DNA from: Clostridia bacterium
GTDB taxonomy: Bacteria; Bacillota; Clostridia; Christensenellales; Borkfalkiaceae
Direction: 5' to 3'
Assembly: GCA_017626495.1 (NCBI GenBank)
Contig: JAGAIP010000004.1
Location: 1 to 64,000, forward strand
DNA length: 64,000 bases
Both the position numbers and the translations under genes were made by a program. Below, piece by piece: positions 1-8,930 of the stretch. The first letter of the stretch is position 1. Every line of letters starts with the position of its first letter. The notes under the pieces are model-generated. The model did no database searches and was not told the origin of the DNA. It saw only the letters and a program-made list of their open reading frames with translations.

Positions 1-46
1 ACACTATACTTTCAAATGAAAGTCGTGTTTTTTGCAAAGCAAAAAG

Positions 47-76
47 AAAGACTAACGAATTTTCGTTAGTCTTTTA
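47..76. terminator. Bidirectional intrinsic terminator
   Basis: A long inverted repeat (AAAGACTAACGAA / TTCGTTAGTCTTT) is followed by T-rich runs on both strands. On the minus strand it lies downstream of the 22-nt repeat at 90-111 and would end any transcript reading through from rpmB. Bases 1-46 hold nothing else I can recognise. Confidence 0.7.
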
Positions 77-89
77 TAATATCAAAAAA

Positions 90-111
90 TCCCTAAGAGC
101 GACGCCCTTAA
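90..111 (-). repeat. Intergenic 22-nt repeat, copy 1
   Basis: On the minus strand this reads TTAAGGGCGTCGCTCTTAGG + GA. It fits the consensus TTAWGGGYGNNNCNNTTAGG-GA shared with copies at 31709-31730 and 45745-45766. As in the other copies, a terminator hairpin follows downstream (47-76). Function unknown. Confidence 0.55.
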
Positions 112-140
112 CATCGTCCTTTTTTCATACACTATGAAAA

Positions 141-160
141 AAAGAGCCGTTCGGCTCTTC
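141..160 (-). terminator. rpmB terminator
   Basis: The hairpin AAGAGCCG-TT-CGGCTCTT lies just after the rpmB stop on the minus strand and is followed by a run of seven T. This is a classic Rho-independent terminator. Confidence 0.8.
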
Positions 161-169
161 CCTTTTTCA

Positions 170-361
170 TTAAACGCGGTCTACTTTGTTGCCTTTGAGA
201 CATCTCGCGCAAACGTATTCGTTGACGACGGAACCGTCTGCCTTTTTATAGGAAACTTTCTGTACGTTAACTTGGAACGTTCTTCTCGTTCTGCGCTTGG
301 AATGGCTTACGTTGTTGCCGGACAACTGACCCTTACCGCAAACACTGCAAACTCTGGACAT
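170..361 (-). CDS. rpmB: Ribosomal protein bL28
   Basis: This 63-residue protein is ribosomal protein bL28 of the large subunit. The start [11 protein letters not shown] is typical of the family. Four cysteines (C5, C8, C51, C54) form two CxxC pairs, the zinc-binding C+ form. The middle is very basic (HSKRRTRR, residues 20-27), as expected for an rRNA-binding protein. The ATG at 361 has GGAGG eight bases upstream, so the longer in-frame extension to 427 is unlikely. The gene is divergent from asp23, an arrangement seen in many Firmicutes. Its promoter is the canonical pair at 439-467. Confidence 0.95.
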   Translation of the reverse strand: MSRVCSVCGKGQLSGNNVSHSKRRTRRTFQVNVQKVSYKKADGSVVNEYVCARCLKGNKVDRV

Positions 362-438
362 ATCGATACACCTCCGAGGATTCTTTTCTGAAATTAAATA
401 TAGATACTCGATAAGGGATTTCCTCAAAGAGCATAGAT

Positions 439-467
439 ACTATATCATCTTTTCAAAAAAAAATCAA
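439..467 (-). promoter_or_regulatory. rpmB promoter
   Basis: On the minus strand, TTGATT and TATAGT are separated by 17 bp. Transcription would start near 432 and leave a leader of about 70 nt before rpmB. The rest of the rpmB-asp23 gap holds only the divergent promoter at 541-569. Confidence 0.7.
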
Positions 468-540
468 TTAAATTTACGATAGAATTTTATAAAAAAAAGA
501 AAATTTTCCGAATATTGTCCAAGAAGTTTTGGATTTTTAC

Positions 541-569
541 TTGCAAAATGATTGGAAATATTGTACAAT
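541..569 (+). promoter_or_regulatory. asp23-fakA promoter
   Basis: TTGCAA, a 17-bp spacer and TACAAT lie 27 bp before the asp23 start, with the SD AGGAGAG at 581-587. Confidence 0.7.
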
Positions 570-596
570 GGGATTGTTTCAGGAGAGTAAGGTTTT

Positions 597-947
597 ATGT
601 CAGTTAATACAAGCAATGCTTACGGAAAAATTTCCATCTCCGACCTTGCAATCGCAAAGGTCGCATCGCATGCCGCAACCGAGTGTTACGGTATTGTGGA
701 GACGGTATCCAGACGCTTTACCGACAGCCTTTCGGAGCTTTTGAAAAAAGATCCCGGAGGCAGAGGCGTTAAAGTCACGACTTCGGGAAACAGAATTTAC
801 ATCGATGTCTACGTGATCATCAAGTACGGCGTGTCCATTAACGCCGTAGCGGATTCACTAAAGGAGAGCATCAAGTACAAAATCGAAAAGTTTACGGGAA
901 TGATCGTCGATACGGTCAACGTAAACGTCGTAGGTGTAAAGCTGTAA
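597..947 (+). CDS. Asp23/Gls24 family envelope stress protein (YloU-like)
   Basis: This 116-residue protein is a small Asp23/Gls24-family (DUF322) protein, called YloU in Bacillus. The family fold is visible: an N-terminal strand (GKISISDLAIAKVASHAA), a central basic stretch with KGG-like sequence, and alternating beta strands (VKVTTSGNRIYIDVYVIIKYG). Family members associate with the membrane or envelope and are often stress-induced, but the exact molecular role is unclear. It is directly upstream of the DAK2 protein (28 bp) and shares its promoter, the conserved yloU-yloV pair. Confidence 0.88.
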   Translation: MSVNTSNAYGKISISDLAIAKVASHAATECYGIVETVSRRFTDSLSELLKKDPGGRGVKVTTSGNRIYIDVYVIIKYGVSINAVADSLKESIKYKIEKFTGMIVDTVNVNVVGVKL

Positions 948-975
948 TTTTTACTTGAAGTTTGAGGAGTTTAGA

Positions 976-2622
976 ATGCCTAAATTGATTAACAGCATCG
1001 AGTTCCGTAAAATGGTTGCTTCCGGTGCAAAGCTTTTGGAAACAAATCGCGCTAAGGTTGATGCGCTGAACGTATTCCCCGTTCCCGACGGCGACACGGG
1101 TACGAATATGTCCCTTACCATTCAGTCTGCGGTCAGAGAAATGAACGCTTGCCCTTCCAACAATTTTATGGAAGTTTGCGATGCTATTTCCAAGGGGGCG
1201 CTGAGAGGTGCGAGAGGTAACTCCGGCGTTATTCTTTCCCAGATTTTTAGAGGAATTTGTCAAGTCCTTCGCGAGGGCGGTGATTTCGATACGAGAGCAT
1301 TTGCGCGTGCCATGACGAGCGGTACGACGGTTGCGTACAGCGCCGTATCCGTACCCAAGGAAGGTACGATTCTTACCGTCATTCGTATGATGAGCGAATA
1401 TGCGGTTAAAATCGCAAACAAGAAAATGGAGTTCGATGAGTTCCTGACGAAGGTCATCGAAGAGGGCGACAGAGCGCTTGCAATGACGCCTGAGCTCCTT
1501 CCCGTTTTGAAAAAAGCGGGCGTCGTCGACTCCGGTGGCGTCGGTCTCATGACTGTATTCCGCGGTTTCCTTGCAGCCATCAAGGGCGAGGATATCGGGG
1601 CGGACGATATTCAGACGGAAGCGACTTCCGCTGCTCCCGAGGCAGGTTTTGGCGATAACTCCGACATCGTCAATCTCGATCTCGGAGAAATTCAGTTTGC
1701 ATACTGTACCGAATTTTTTGTTATCAACTTAAAAAAGAGCACCACGCTTTCCGATATTGACAGACTTCGCGAAAGACTGATGAGCATCGGCGACTCCGTT
1801 ATTTGTATCGGCGATCTCGAAATGATCAAGGTACACGTTCATACCAACGAACCCGGCGTAGCGCTTACGTTCGCGCTTGAACTCGGCGAGCTCGACAGAC
1901 CTAAGATCGAGAACATGCTCGAAGAGAACAGGGCGCTCAAAAAGAAACTCGAAGCGGAAAAGAAACCCATGGGTATGCTTTCCATCTGCGCAGGCGAAGG
2001 TCTTGCCGAAATCTTCAAGGATCTTCTTGTGGACAAGATCATCGAGGGCGGACAGACGATGAACCCCAGCGCAAACGATATCGCAAGCGCGGTTCAGAAA
2101 ATCAACGCGGACAATATATTCGTCTTCCCCAACAATAAAAACATCATTCTTGCGGCAGAGCAGGCGAAGGCGCTCGTCGAAAACAAGACCATTCACGTCA
2201 TTCCCACCAAGAACGTTCCGCAGGGATTCGCGGCTGCGATCGCATTCAATCCCGACCAGAGCGTGGAAGAGAACAAGACGAATATGATCCATGCCATCGA
2301 CAACGTCAAGGCAGGACAAGTCACGCATGCAGTCAGAAAGACGAGCGTCAACGGATTCGAAATCGAAGAGGGAGATATCATCGGTCTCGACGATAAGAAG
2401 ATCCTTGCAAAGAGCAACGACATCAATACCACGGTTCTCGATCTCATCAAGGAGATGAAGGAAGAGTGGCACGAGATCATTACGCTCTACTTCGGCGAGG
2501 ACGTGACGGAAGAGCAGGCGGAAGAGCTGACGGAGAAAGTCAGCGAGGAATTCCCCGATTGCGACGTCGATTACCGTTACGGAGGACAACCCATTTACTA
2601 CTATATGTTGTCTTTGGAATAA
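976..2622 (+). CDS. DAK2-domain fatty acid kinase subunit (FakA/YloV-like)
   Basis: This 548-residue protein belongs to the DAK2/YloV family, represented by FakA. FakA is the ATP-binding subunit that phosphorylates fatty acids presented by FakB and feeds exogenous acyl chains into phospholipid synthesis. The nucleotide-binding signature VPDGDTGTN is at residues 36-44, followed by GARGNSGVILSQ near residue 85. A middle linker and a C-terminal FakB-interacting region follow; the length matches FakA. The ATG at 976 is chosen over an upstream TTG at 955 because GAGGAG lies seven bases before it. The order asp23-fakA-recG is conserved in Firmicutes. No fakB is in the window. Confidence 0.9.
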   Translation: MPKLINSIEFRKMVASGAKLLETNRAKVDALNVFPVPDGDTGTNMSLTIQSAVREMNACPSNNFMEVCDAISKGALRGARGNSGVILSQIFRGICQVLREGGDFDTRAFARAMTSGTTVAYSAVSVPKEGTILTVIRMMSEYAVKIANKKMEFDEFLTKVIEEGDRALAMTPELLPVLKKAGVVDSGGVGLMTVFRGFLAAIKGEDIGADDIQTEATSAAPEAGFGDNSDIVNLDLGEIQFAYCTEFFVINLKKSTTLSDIDRLRERLMSIGDSVICIGDLEMIKVHVHTNEPGVALTFALELGELDRPKIENMLEENRALKKKLEAEKKPMGMLSICAGEGLAEIFKDLLVDKIIEGGQTMNPSANDIASAVQKINADNIFVFPNNKNIILAAEQAKALVENKTIHVIPTKNVPQGFAAAIAFNPDQSVEENKTNMIHAIDNVKAGQVTHAVRKTSVNGFEIEEGDIIGLDDKKILAKSNDINTTVLDLIKEMKEEWHEIITLYFGEDVTEEQAEELTEKVSEEFPDCDVDYRYGGQPIYYYMLSLE

Positions 2623-2640
2623 TCAAAACAGGATAAATCA

Positions 2641-2667
2641 AGGGGGAGAGTTTGCTCTCCCCTTTTC
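2641..2667 (+). terminator. Terminator after fakA-like gene
   Basis: The hairpin AGGGGGAGAG-TTTG-CTCTCCCC is followed by TTTTC. It separates the asp23-fakA unit from recG. Confidence 0.8.
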
Positions 2668-2703
2668 TGTTTCAAATCCGTTGTGTAAGGATAAGAGGGA
2701 AAT

Positions 2704-4710
2704 ATGGAATTAAAGTCAATCAGGGGAATCTCCGAAACGAGAGAAAAAGAACTGAATAAACTCGGTGTTTTTACGGCGGAAGATCTGGTCAGATATTATC
2801 CGCGCGCCTATCTCGATTTAACGACGAGAATGTCCATACGCGACCTTTACCATAACGATATGGCACTCGTTGCGTGTACGGTTACACAGGTCGCTCCCGT
2901 CAATTATCACAGTCGGTTAAAGACGGTGCAGGTATACTGTCAACAAAACGGCGAGCCGTTTCGCGCGGTTTGGTTCAATCAACCCTATGTGGCAGGAAAA
3001 ATCAAACAGGGCGAGTATCTCTTTTACGGCAGAGTGCAAAACAAATTCGGACAAGTCACGCTCACAAACCCCACGTTCGAACCCTTAGAACAGAACAACA
3101 GGCTCAAAGGCATCGTGCCCGTGTATTCGTTGAAGGCGGGGCTTTCTCAGAAAATCGTGCGCGACGCCGTGAAAAGCACCCTTCAAAAGCTCAGATTCGA
3201 ATCCGTGATTCCCGAAGAACTCTTGAAAAAATATGCCGTGTTGCCCTTGACGAAGGCTTATTACCGCGTGCATTTTCCCGAGTCCGTGGCGGAAAAAGAC
3301 GCCGCTTCCGAACGGATCGCGCTGGAAGAATACTTTATCCTCCTTTCGGCGTTTCAATTCATCAAAGGAGGACGGGAGAACGTCCGTACCATGCGTTACT
3401 CCGTCACGGCAAGCGAGGTTCATTCGTTTGCATCCCGTTTTCCGTTCGAATTTACGGACGGACAGAAAAAAGCGGTCAATGAGATTTTCGAAAGCGTGCA
3501 TTCTCCGGGTACGATGAACAGACTGTTACAGGGCGACGTCGGCAGCGGAAAGACCGCCGTTGCGCTCTGCGGTATCTTCATGGCGGTGAAAAGCGGATAT
3601 CAAGCCGCCTACCTTTCGCCTACGGAAGTGCTCGCAAGACAGAATTACGAACTGTTATGCCGCATGTTCCCCGATTACGAAGTCGGCTATCTTTCGGGCG
3701 CGAGCACGGCAAAGGAGAAGAGAGAAGTCAAACAGGCGCTGAAATCGGGAAAGATTCGCATCGTTTGCGGAACGCACGCCCTCATTCAGGACGACGTCGA
3801 ATTCGAATGCTTATCCTTCTGCGTGTGCGACGAACAACACCGTTTCGGCGTGGCGCAGCGCGCGTCTTTGGACGGAAAGGGGGTGGCGGTCGATACCCTC
3901 GTCATGAGCGCAACGCCTATTCCGCGAACGCTCTCGCTCATTTTTTACGGAGATCTCGACGTCACGACCATTACGGATAAACCCAAGGCGAGACAGGAAA
4001 TTTCCACGTCAGTCGTGCCCGAGGCAAAATACAACGACATGCTCGCCTACGTCGGCAGAGAGTGTAAAAGCGGAAAGCAGGCGTACTTTGTCTGTCCCAA
4101 AATCGAGGGAGACGAGGAGGGAAGCGTGATGTCCGTCACCGAGCTCTATGAGGAGCTCAAACTCCGTATTCCCACGGCGCGCTTTGCGCTCCTGCACGGA
4201 AAACTCAAAGATAAAGAGAAAAATCAGATCATGCAGGACTTCAAGGCGAAGAAATACGATTGTCTCGTGTCGACCACCGTCATCGAGGTCGGGGTAGACG
4301 TTCCTGACGCTACCATCATGGTCATCTACAATTCGGAACGGTTCGGACTGTCTCAGCTTCACCAGCTCAGAGGACGCGTCGGCAGGGGTAAGGACAAGAG
4401 TTATTGTTTTTTGCTCATCGGCTCCGATTCAGAGACGGCGAGAGAGCGCCTTGCCGTCATGCGCGAGACGACGGACGGATTCAAAATCGCGGAACGCGAC
4501 CTTGAAATTCGGGGAAGCGGCGACTTTATGGGAACAAGGCAGAGCGGAAAGGTCATGACAGACCTTAAAAATCTCCGCTATTCCGCCGAAACCATCTTCA
4601 TGGCAAAGCGGCTTGCGGACGAGGCGATGAGCGGTAAATACGATATTTCCGATTTGCGAATTGTTGCAATGCAAAAATATAACAGCTTAAAAGAAATTGT
4701 GCTCAATTAA
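2704..4710 (+). CDS. recG: ATP-dependent DNA helicase RecG
   Basis: This 668-residue protein is RecG, the DNA translocase that remodels stalled forks, R-loops and Holliday junctions. It has an N-terminal wedge/OB region (residues 1-220). The SF2 motor follows: Walker A GDVGSGKT at about 277-284, the RecG-type motif II DEQHRFG at about 375, motif III MSATPIPRTL, motif IV LLHGKLKDKEK and motif VI QLRGRVGRGKDKS. A C-terminal RecG tail ends the protein. Length is normal for Firmicutes. The start is supported by AGAGGGA just upstream. It lies 81 bp after the fakA-like gene, behind a terminator, so it probably has its own weak promoter. Confidence 0.96.
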   Translation: MELKSIRGISETREKELNKLGVFTAEDLVRYYPRAYLDLTTRMSIRDLYHNDMALVACTVTQVAPVNYHSRLKTVQVYCQQNGEPFRAVWFNQPYVAGKIKQGEYLFYGRVQNKFGQVTLTNPTFEPLEQNNRLKGIVPVYSLKAGLSQKIVRDAVKSTLQKLRFESVIPEELLKKYAVLPLTKAYYRVHFPESVAEKDAASERIALEEYFILLSAFQFIKGGRENVRTMRYSVTASEVHSFASRFPFEFTDGQKKAVNEIFESVHSPGTMNRLLQGDVGSGKTAVALCGIFMAVKSGYQAAYLSPTEVLARQNYELLCRMFPDYEVGYLSGASTAKEKREVKQALKSGKIRIVCGTHALIQDDVEFECLSFCVCDEQHRFGVAQRASLDGKGVAVDTLVMSATPIPRTLSLIFYGDLDVTTITDKPKARQEISTSVVPEAKYNDMLAYVGRECKSGKQAYFVCPKIEGDEEGSVMSVTELYEELKLRIPTARFALLHGKLKDKEKNQIMQDFKAKKYDCLVSTTVIEVGVDVPDATIMVIYNSERFGLSQLHQLRGRVGRGKDKSYCFLLIGSDSETARERLAVMRETTDGFKIAERDLEIRGSGDFMGTRQSGKVMTDLKNLRYSAETIFMAKRLADEAMSGKYDISDLRIVAMQKYNSLKEIVLN

Positions 4711-4713
4711 AAA

Positions 4714-4743
4714 TTGTCTTTTTTCCAGCGATTATGATATAAT
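4714..4743 (+). promoter_or_regulatory. Promoter of the his operon (leaderless)
   Basis: TTGTCT, an 18-bp spacer and a perfect TATAAT end only 6 nt before the hisZ ATG at 4750. Transcription would start at or next to the A of ATG, and no SD is present. Confidence 0.65.
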
Positions 4744-4749
4744 TTGATT

Positions 4750-5877
4750 ATGGCGTATTATAAATTACCGTTGGGCGTTCAGGATCTTCTTCCCGAGGAA
4801 TGCTACAACTTAAATCTCATGAAAGCAAAATTACAGAGCGTGTTCGAGGGGGCGGGCTATTCGTTCGTCTCTACCGCCATTCTCGACTATTACGATACCT
4901 ATTCGGATATTTCCAACCGTATCGCGCAGGAAAAAATGTTCAAGCTCACCGATTCGGACGGAAAGCTGCTCGTGCTCCGTCCCGATATGACGTTGAGCCT
5001 TGCAAGAATGGCGACGAAACACCATGAGAAACATTCCAAGCTCTGTTATTTTTCGAATATATGGAATGCTATGGGGGCAGGCGGTCTCTCTTCGCGCGAA
5101 GTGTTGCAGGCAGGCGTAGAGTGTTTCGGCAGAACGGGCGCATTTGCAGACGCGCAGCTGATCGCGCTCGCCGTCGAAAGTCTCCTTTCTCTCGGCGTGA
5201 AGAATTTCATCATCGATCTCGGACACGTCGGATTTTTCAAGGGACTTTTGGAGGAGTACGGCTTTGACGACGAACAGGTAGAAGCGATTCGCCTCGCAGT
5301 AAACGCAAAAGACATCATCGGCGCGAGCGAAGTGGTCAAAGGCACGCCTGCGGAAGAGGCGGTGCTCGCGCTTCCTACGCTGTTCGGCGGCGTGGAAGTG
5401 CTCGATCGGGCGCAGGCGCTCACCGCGAGCAAAAGCTCTCTCGACGCGCTTTGCCATCTGAGAAAGGTATACGAGCTGCTGGCATCGTTCGGTTACGAGA
5501 AGTATATTTCCATCGACCTCGGAACGGTCAAGAGTCTTTCTTACTATTCGGGAATCGTGTTTACGGGGCTCGTCCGTTCCATCGGCGCGCCCGTACTCAG
5601 CGGCGGCAGATACGACAACCTCGCGAGGGACTTTGCGTCCGATTTTTCCGCTGTCGGGTTTGCAATCGGCTTAAAGCGCATCTTACTCGTTTTGGAACGG
5701 CAAAACGATCTTCTTCCCTTGCCGAAAGCGGACGTTACCGTGATCGTGGAAGAAGGCGCGGAACGAGAGGGGTACGCGCTCTATCAAAAACTCCGCGCCC
5801 AGGGAAAGAGCGTCGACCTTAAATCGGGTGAGAGAGAAGAGGGCGCTTATTACGTAAGAAAGGGGGAGAACGTATGA
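4750..5877 (+). CDS. hisZ: ATP phosphoribosyltransferase regulatory subunit HisZ
   Basis: This 375-residue protein is HisZ, a catalytically inactive histidyl-tRNA synthetase paralogue that activates short-form HisG. It carries the class II aaRS-like core (GVQDLLPEE at residues 9-17, LRPDMTLSLARM, SGGRYDNL) but lacks the HisRS anticodon-binding domain. It is the first gene of the histidine operon and overlaps hisG by 4 nt (ATGA). The ATG at 4750 is preferred to a TTG at 4744 because it sits 6 nt after the -10 box, so a transcript beginning there would be leaderless. The adjacent short hisG confirms the assignment. Confidence 0.93.
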   Translation: MAYYKLPLGVQDLLPEECYNLNLMKAKLQSVFEGAGYSFVSTAILDYYDTYSDISNRIAQEKMFKLTDSDGKLLVLRPDMTLSLARMATKHHEKHSKLCYFSNIWNAMGAGGLSSREVLQAGVECFGRTGAFADAQLIALAVESLLSLGVKNFIIDLGHVGFFKGLLEEYGFDDEQVEAIRLAVNAKDIIGASEVVKGTPAEEAVLALPTLFGGVEVLDRAQALTASKSSLDALCHLRKVYELLASFGYEKYISIDLGTVKSLSYYSGIVFTGLVRSIGAPVLSGGRYDNLARDFASDFSAVGFAIGLKRILLVLERQNDLLPLPKADVTVIVEEGAEREGYALYQKLRAQGKSVDLKSGEREEGAYYVRKGENV

Positions 5878-6494
5878 TTACCGTTGCGCTCGCAAAGGGC
5901 AGACTTGCGGAAGAAAGTTCCGATCTCCTCGTCAAATGCGGAATCCCTGCCGAAGTGATCAAAAGCGATACGAGAAAACTCGTGCTCGCTTCTCCCGACG
6001 ACGAGTTTCACTTCTTCCTCGTAAAACCGTCGGACGTACCGACCTACGTCGAGTACGGCATCGCGGACATGGGCATCGTCGGAAAAGATACGCTTCTCGA
6101 AAGCGGAGCCGATCTCTATGAAATGCTCGATTTGAAGTACGAGGCGTGTAAGCTCTGCGTGGCTGGATTTCCCGACAGAAAGAACAGCGTCACCAACACG
6201 CATCTGCGCGTTGCGACGAAATACGTCAACACGGCAAAGAATCTTTACGCGGCGAGGGGAGAGGACATTGAAATCATTCCTCTACACGGCTCGATCGAGC
6301 TTGCGCCCGTAACGGGGCTTGCGGACGTCATCTTCGACATCGTGCAGACGGGATCTACCTTGAAGGCAAACGGTCTTGCGGTGCTTGAAGAGATTTACGA
6401 TATTTCGGCAAGACTTGTCGTCAACAAAGTCAGCTTAAAGACAAAAGCGAAGGAAATTCTTCCGATCATCGCGAAAATGAGGGAAAACATATGA
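5874..6494 (+). CDS. hisG: ATP phosphoribosyltransferase, short form
   Basis: This 206-residue protein catalyses the first step of histidine synthesis, ATP plus PRPP to phosphoribosyl-ATP. It starts ITVALAKGRLAEES and carries the PRPP-loop region PVTGLADVIFDIVQTGSTL near the C terminus. It is the short HisG form without the C-terminal ACT-like regulatory domain, so it needs HisZ, encoded immediately upstream with a 4-nt overlap. It also overlaps hisD by 4 nt, which suggests translational coupling through the operon. Confidence 0.95.
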   Translation: MITVALAKGRLAEESSDLLVKCGIPAEVIKSDTRKLVLASPDDEFHFFLVKPSDVPTYVEYGIADMGIVGKDTLLESGADLYEMLDLKYEACKLCVAGFPDRKNSVTNTHLRVATKYVNTAKNLYAARGEDIEIIPLHGSIELAPVTGLADVIFDIVQTGSTLKANGLAVLEEIYDISARLVVNKVSLKTKAKEILPIIAKMRENI

Positions 6495-7762
6495 ACATTT
6501 TGACGTTACAGGAGGCGGAGAATCTGCTTGAACGAGGCGGTTTCGAAGAGGAACAGCTCGTTTCCGCGGTAAAAGACATCGTCGATACCGTTCGCAGAGA
6601 CGGAGACGACGCGCTCAGATTCTATGCGGAAAAATTCGATCAGACTGTGATCGACGAATTTGCCGTGACTGAGGAAGAGTTTGAAGAGGCGTACAGAGAG
6701 GCGGATCCCTCCGTGGTGGAGAGTATCCGCGCATCCGTGAAAAATATCTACGAATACCACCGCCGCGCCCTCCGTGAAGATCACGTCGAGGACAGAGACG
6801 GCAGGGAGACGGGATTCGTCATTCGTCCCGTGGAGAGAGCCGGAATTTACGTTCCGGGCGGTACTGCGCCTCTGTTTTCATCCGTATGCATGGGCGTATT
6901 GCCTGCGAAAGCGGCAGGCGTGAAAGAAATTTACGTCGCAACCCCTGCAAAGAACGGAAAAATCAACGCGCTTACTCTCGTTGCCGCCAAAGAATGCGGC
7001 GTGGATCAAGTATTCCGCGTGGGAGGAGCGCAGGCGATCGCCGCGTTTGCTTACGGCACGCAGTCTGTTCCCAAGGTGGACGTCATCGCGGGTCCCGGCA
7101 ATATTTTCGTTACGCTCGCAAAAAAACAGGTGTACGGACAGGTCGGCATCGACATGCTTGCAGGACCGAGCGAAATTCTCATCATTGCGGACGAATCGGC
7201 AAATCCGAAATTCGTAGCGGCGGATATGCTGTCTCAGGCGGAGCACGACAAGCGCGCGCGTTCCATCGTCTTGACGGATTCCAAACGGCTCGCCGAGGCG
7301 GTCAGCGCGGAAGTGGAAAGACAACTCGCCCTTCTTCCCAGAAGCGAGATTGCGTCCTGCTCTCTTCGCGATAACGGGGGCATCGTATTCGTCAAGGATA
7401 TGCAGGAGGCTTGCGATTTCTCGAATAGAGTTGCTCCCGAGCACCTCGAACTTTCCGTTAGCGAGCCTGAAAAGCTCCTTCCCCTCATTCGCAATGCAGG
7501 CGCGGTGTTCATGGGGCATTATACGCCCGAACCGATCGGAGATTATTTTGCGGGACCCGACCACATCTTGCCTACGGGAGGAACGGCAAAGTTCTTCTCC
7601 GTGCTCAACGCGGATTGTTTCGTGCGCAAGATGAGCGTGATACGATATACGAAAGAAGCCGTGCTCGCGGACGGGGCGCACGTCGTCCGTCTTGCCGAGA
7701 ACGAAGGCTTGCAGGCGCACGCCAATGCGGTCAAAGCGCGCCTCGATCAGGAGTCCGTATGA
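6491..7762 (+). CDS. hisD: Histidinol dehydrogenase
   Basis: This 423-residue protein oxidises L-histidinol to L-histidine in two NAD-dependent steps with a catalytic zinc. Family signatures are present: RAGIYVPGGTAPLFSSV, VIAGPGNIFVTLAKKQVYG, DMLAGPSEILI, the zinc/active-site region LSQAEHDKRA, APEHLEL and the C-terminal HILPTGG. Length is typical. It overlaps both hisG and hisB by 4 nt. Histidinol-phosphate aminotransferase (hisC) and a histidinol phosphatase, needed for the two preceding steps, are absent from this operon and from the window. Confidence 0.96.
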   Translation: MNILTLQEAENLLERGGFEEEQLVSAVKDIVDTVRRDGDDALRFYAEKFDQTVIDEFAVTEEEFEEAYREADPSVVESIRASVKNIYEYHRRALREDHVEDRDGRETGFVIRPVERAGIYVPGGTAPLFSSVCMGVLPAKAAGVKEIYVATPAKNGKINALTLVAAKECGVDQVFRVGGAQAIAAFAYGTQSVPKVDVIAGPGNIFVTLAKKQVYGQVGIDMLAGPSEILIIADESANPKFVAADMLSQAEHDKRARSIVLTDSKRLAEAVSAEVERQLALLPRSEIASCSLRDNGGIVFVKDMQEACDFSNRVAPEHLELSVSEPEKLLPLIRNAGAVFMGHYTPEPIGDYFAGPDHILPTGGTAKFFSVLNADCFVRKMSVIRYTKEAVLADGAHVVRLAENEGLQAHANAVKARLDQESV

Positions 7763-8334
7763 GACAAGCTACCATTCAGCGCAATACGCGCGAAACGCAA
7801 ATTTTCCTTTCCCTCAATCTGGACGGAACGGGAAACGCGGAAATCGAAAGCGGCGTCGGTTTTTTCAACCATATGTTGGAACTTCTCACCGTGCACAGCG
7901 CATTCGATCTGAAACTCACCTGTAAGGGAGATACCTGGGTGGACGATCACCACAGCGTGGAGGACGTCGGCATTGCGCTCGGTCTTGCGCTCAAAGAGGC
8001 GCTCGGCGATAAACGGGGAATCAGAAGGTTTTCCGATCACATCGTTCCCATGGATGAAACGTGCGCGTTGGTCGCGCTCGACATCAGCGGAAGGGCGTAT
8101 CTCTCCTTTATGCCCGAGATGAAGGGCAAGGTCGGTTCGTTCGATCTCGAACTCGTCGAAGAATTTTTAAGGGCGTTTACTTCCAACGCCGGGCTCAATC
8201 TCTACGTCGATTTGTTGAAGAGGGGCAACTCGCATCATGAGGCGGAGGGGATCTTCAAGGCACTCGCAAAGTGCTTGCAGGACGCAACCGAAGTGGTGTC
8301 CGACCGTATTCCCTCGTCTAAGGGCGTAATCTGA
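7759..8334 (+). CDS. hisB: Imidazoleglycerol-phosphate dehydratase
   Basis: This 191-residue protein dehydrates imidazole glycerol phosphate. It is monofunctional, with no HAD phosphatase domain as in the enterobacterial fusion. The metal-binding motifs are visible: GFFNHMLELL near the start, DDHHSVEDVGIALG, DISGRAYL and the C-terminal HHEAEGIFKA. The ATG at 7759 gives a 4-nt overlap with hisD; the open frame further upstream lies inside hisD and is a shadow. The stop overlaps the hisH start by one base. Confidence 0.95.
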   Translation: MRQATIQRNTRETQIFLSLNLDGTGNAEIESGVGFFNHMLELLTVHSAFDLKLTCKGDTWVDDHHSVEDVGIALGLALKEALGDKRGIRRFSDHIVPMDETCALVALDISGRAYLSFMPEMKGKVGSFDLELVEEFLRAFTSNAGLNLYVDLLKRGNSHHEAEGIFKALAKCLQDATEVVSDRIPSSKGVI

Positions 8335-8930
8335 TGGTAGGTATCGTCGATTACGGCATGGGAAATCTCCGTTCCGTGCAGAAAGCGTTTGAACATATCG
8401 GAGAAAAGGCAATCGTTTCGGGTGAAAAAGACGTGCTCGATACGTGCGACAGGCTCGTTCTTCCCGGCGTCGGTTCGTTCGGTCAGGGCATGGAAGAGCT
8501 TCAAAAGAGAGGGCTCGATACTTATCTGAAAGAGCGGTCGAAGCGTACGGTCATTTTGGGTATTTGTCTCGGAATGCAGTTTCTTTTGTCTCGTTCTTTT
8601 GAGGACGGAGAGCACGAAGGACTTGACTTTGTACACGGTCAGGTGGTAAAATTCAAAGAAGGCAAAATTCCGCAGATCGGTTGGAACAGCGTACACGGCT
8701 TGAAGGGACCTCTCTTCGACGGCATCGAAGAGGGGAGCGACTTCTATTTCGTTCACAGCTTTTACGCCGACACGACGGACGAATTTGCCATAGCAAAGAC
8801 GGATTATCACGTCGAATACGCCTCTGCGGTGCAGAGCGGAAACGTGTACGGAGTGCAGTTTCACCCCGAAAAGAGCGGTTTCGTCGGTATTCGATTGTTG
8901 AAAAATTTCTTAAAGGTAGAATGTATATGA
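8334..8930 (+). CDS. hisH: Imidazole glycerol phosphate synthase, glutaminase subunit
   Basis: This 198-residue protein is the class I glutamine amidotransferase subunit that releases ammonia for HisF. The nucleophile elbow is LGICLGMQ (Cys at about residue 80), and the His-Glu of the triad are in GVQFHPEKS near the C terminus. It starts VGIVDYGMGNLRSV, typical of HisH. It is embedded in the operon with overlaps on both sides, and its partner hisF is two genes downstream. Confidence 0.95.
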   Translation: MVGIVDYGMGNLRSVQKAFEHIGEKAIVSGEKDVLDTCDRLVLPGVGSFGQGMEELQKRGLDTYLKERSKRTVILGICLGMQFLLSRSFEDGEHEGLDFVHGQVVKFKEGKIPQIGWNSVHGLKGPLFDGIEEGSDFYFVHSFYADTTDEFAIAKTDYHVEYASAVQSGNVYGVQFHPEKSGFVGIRLLKNFLKVECI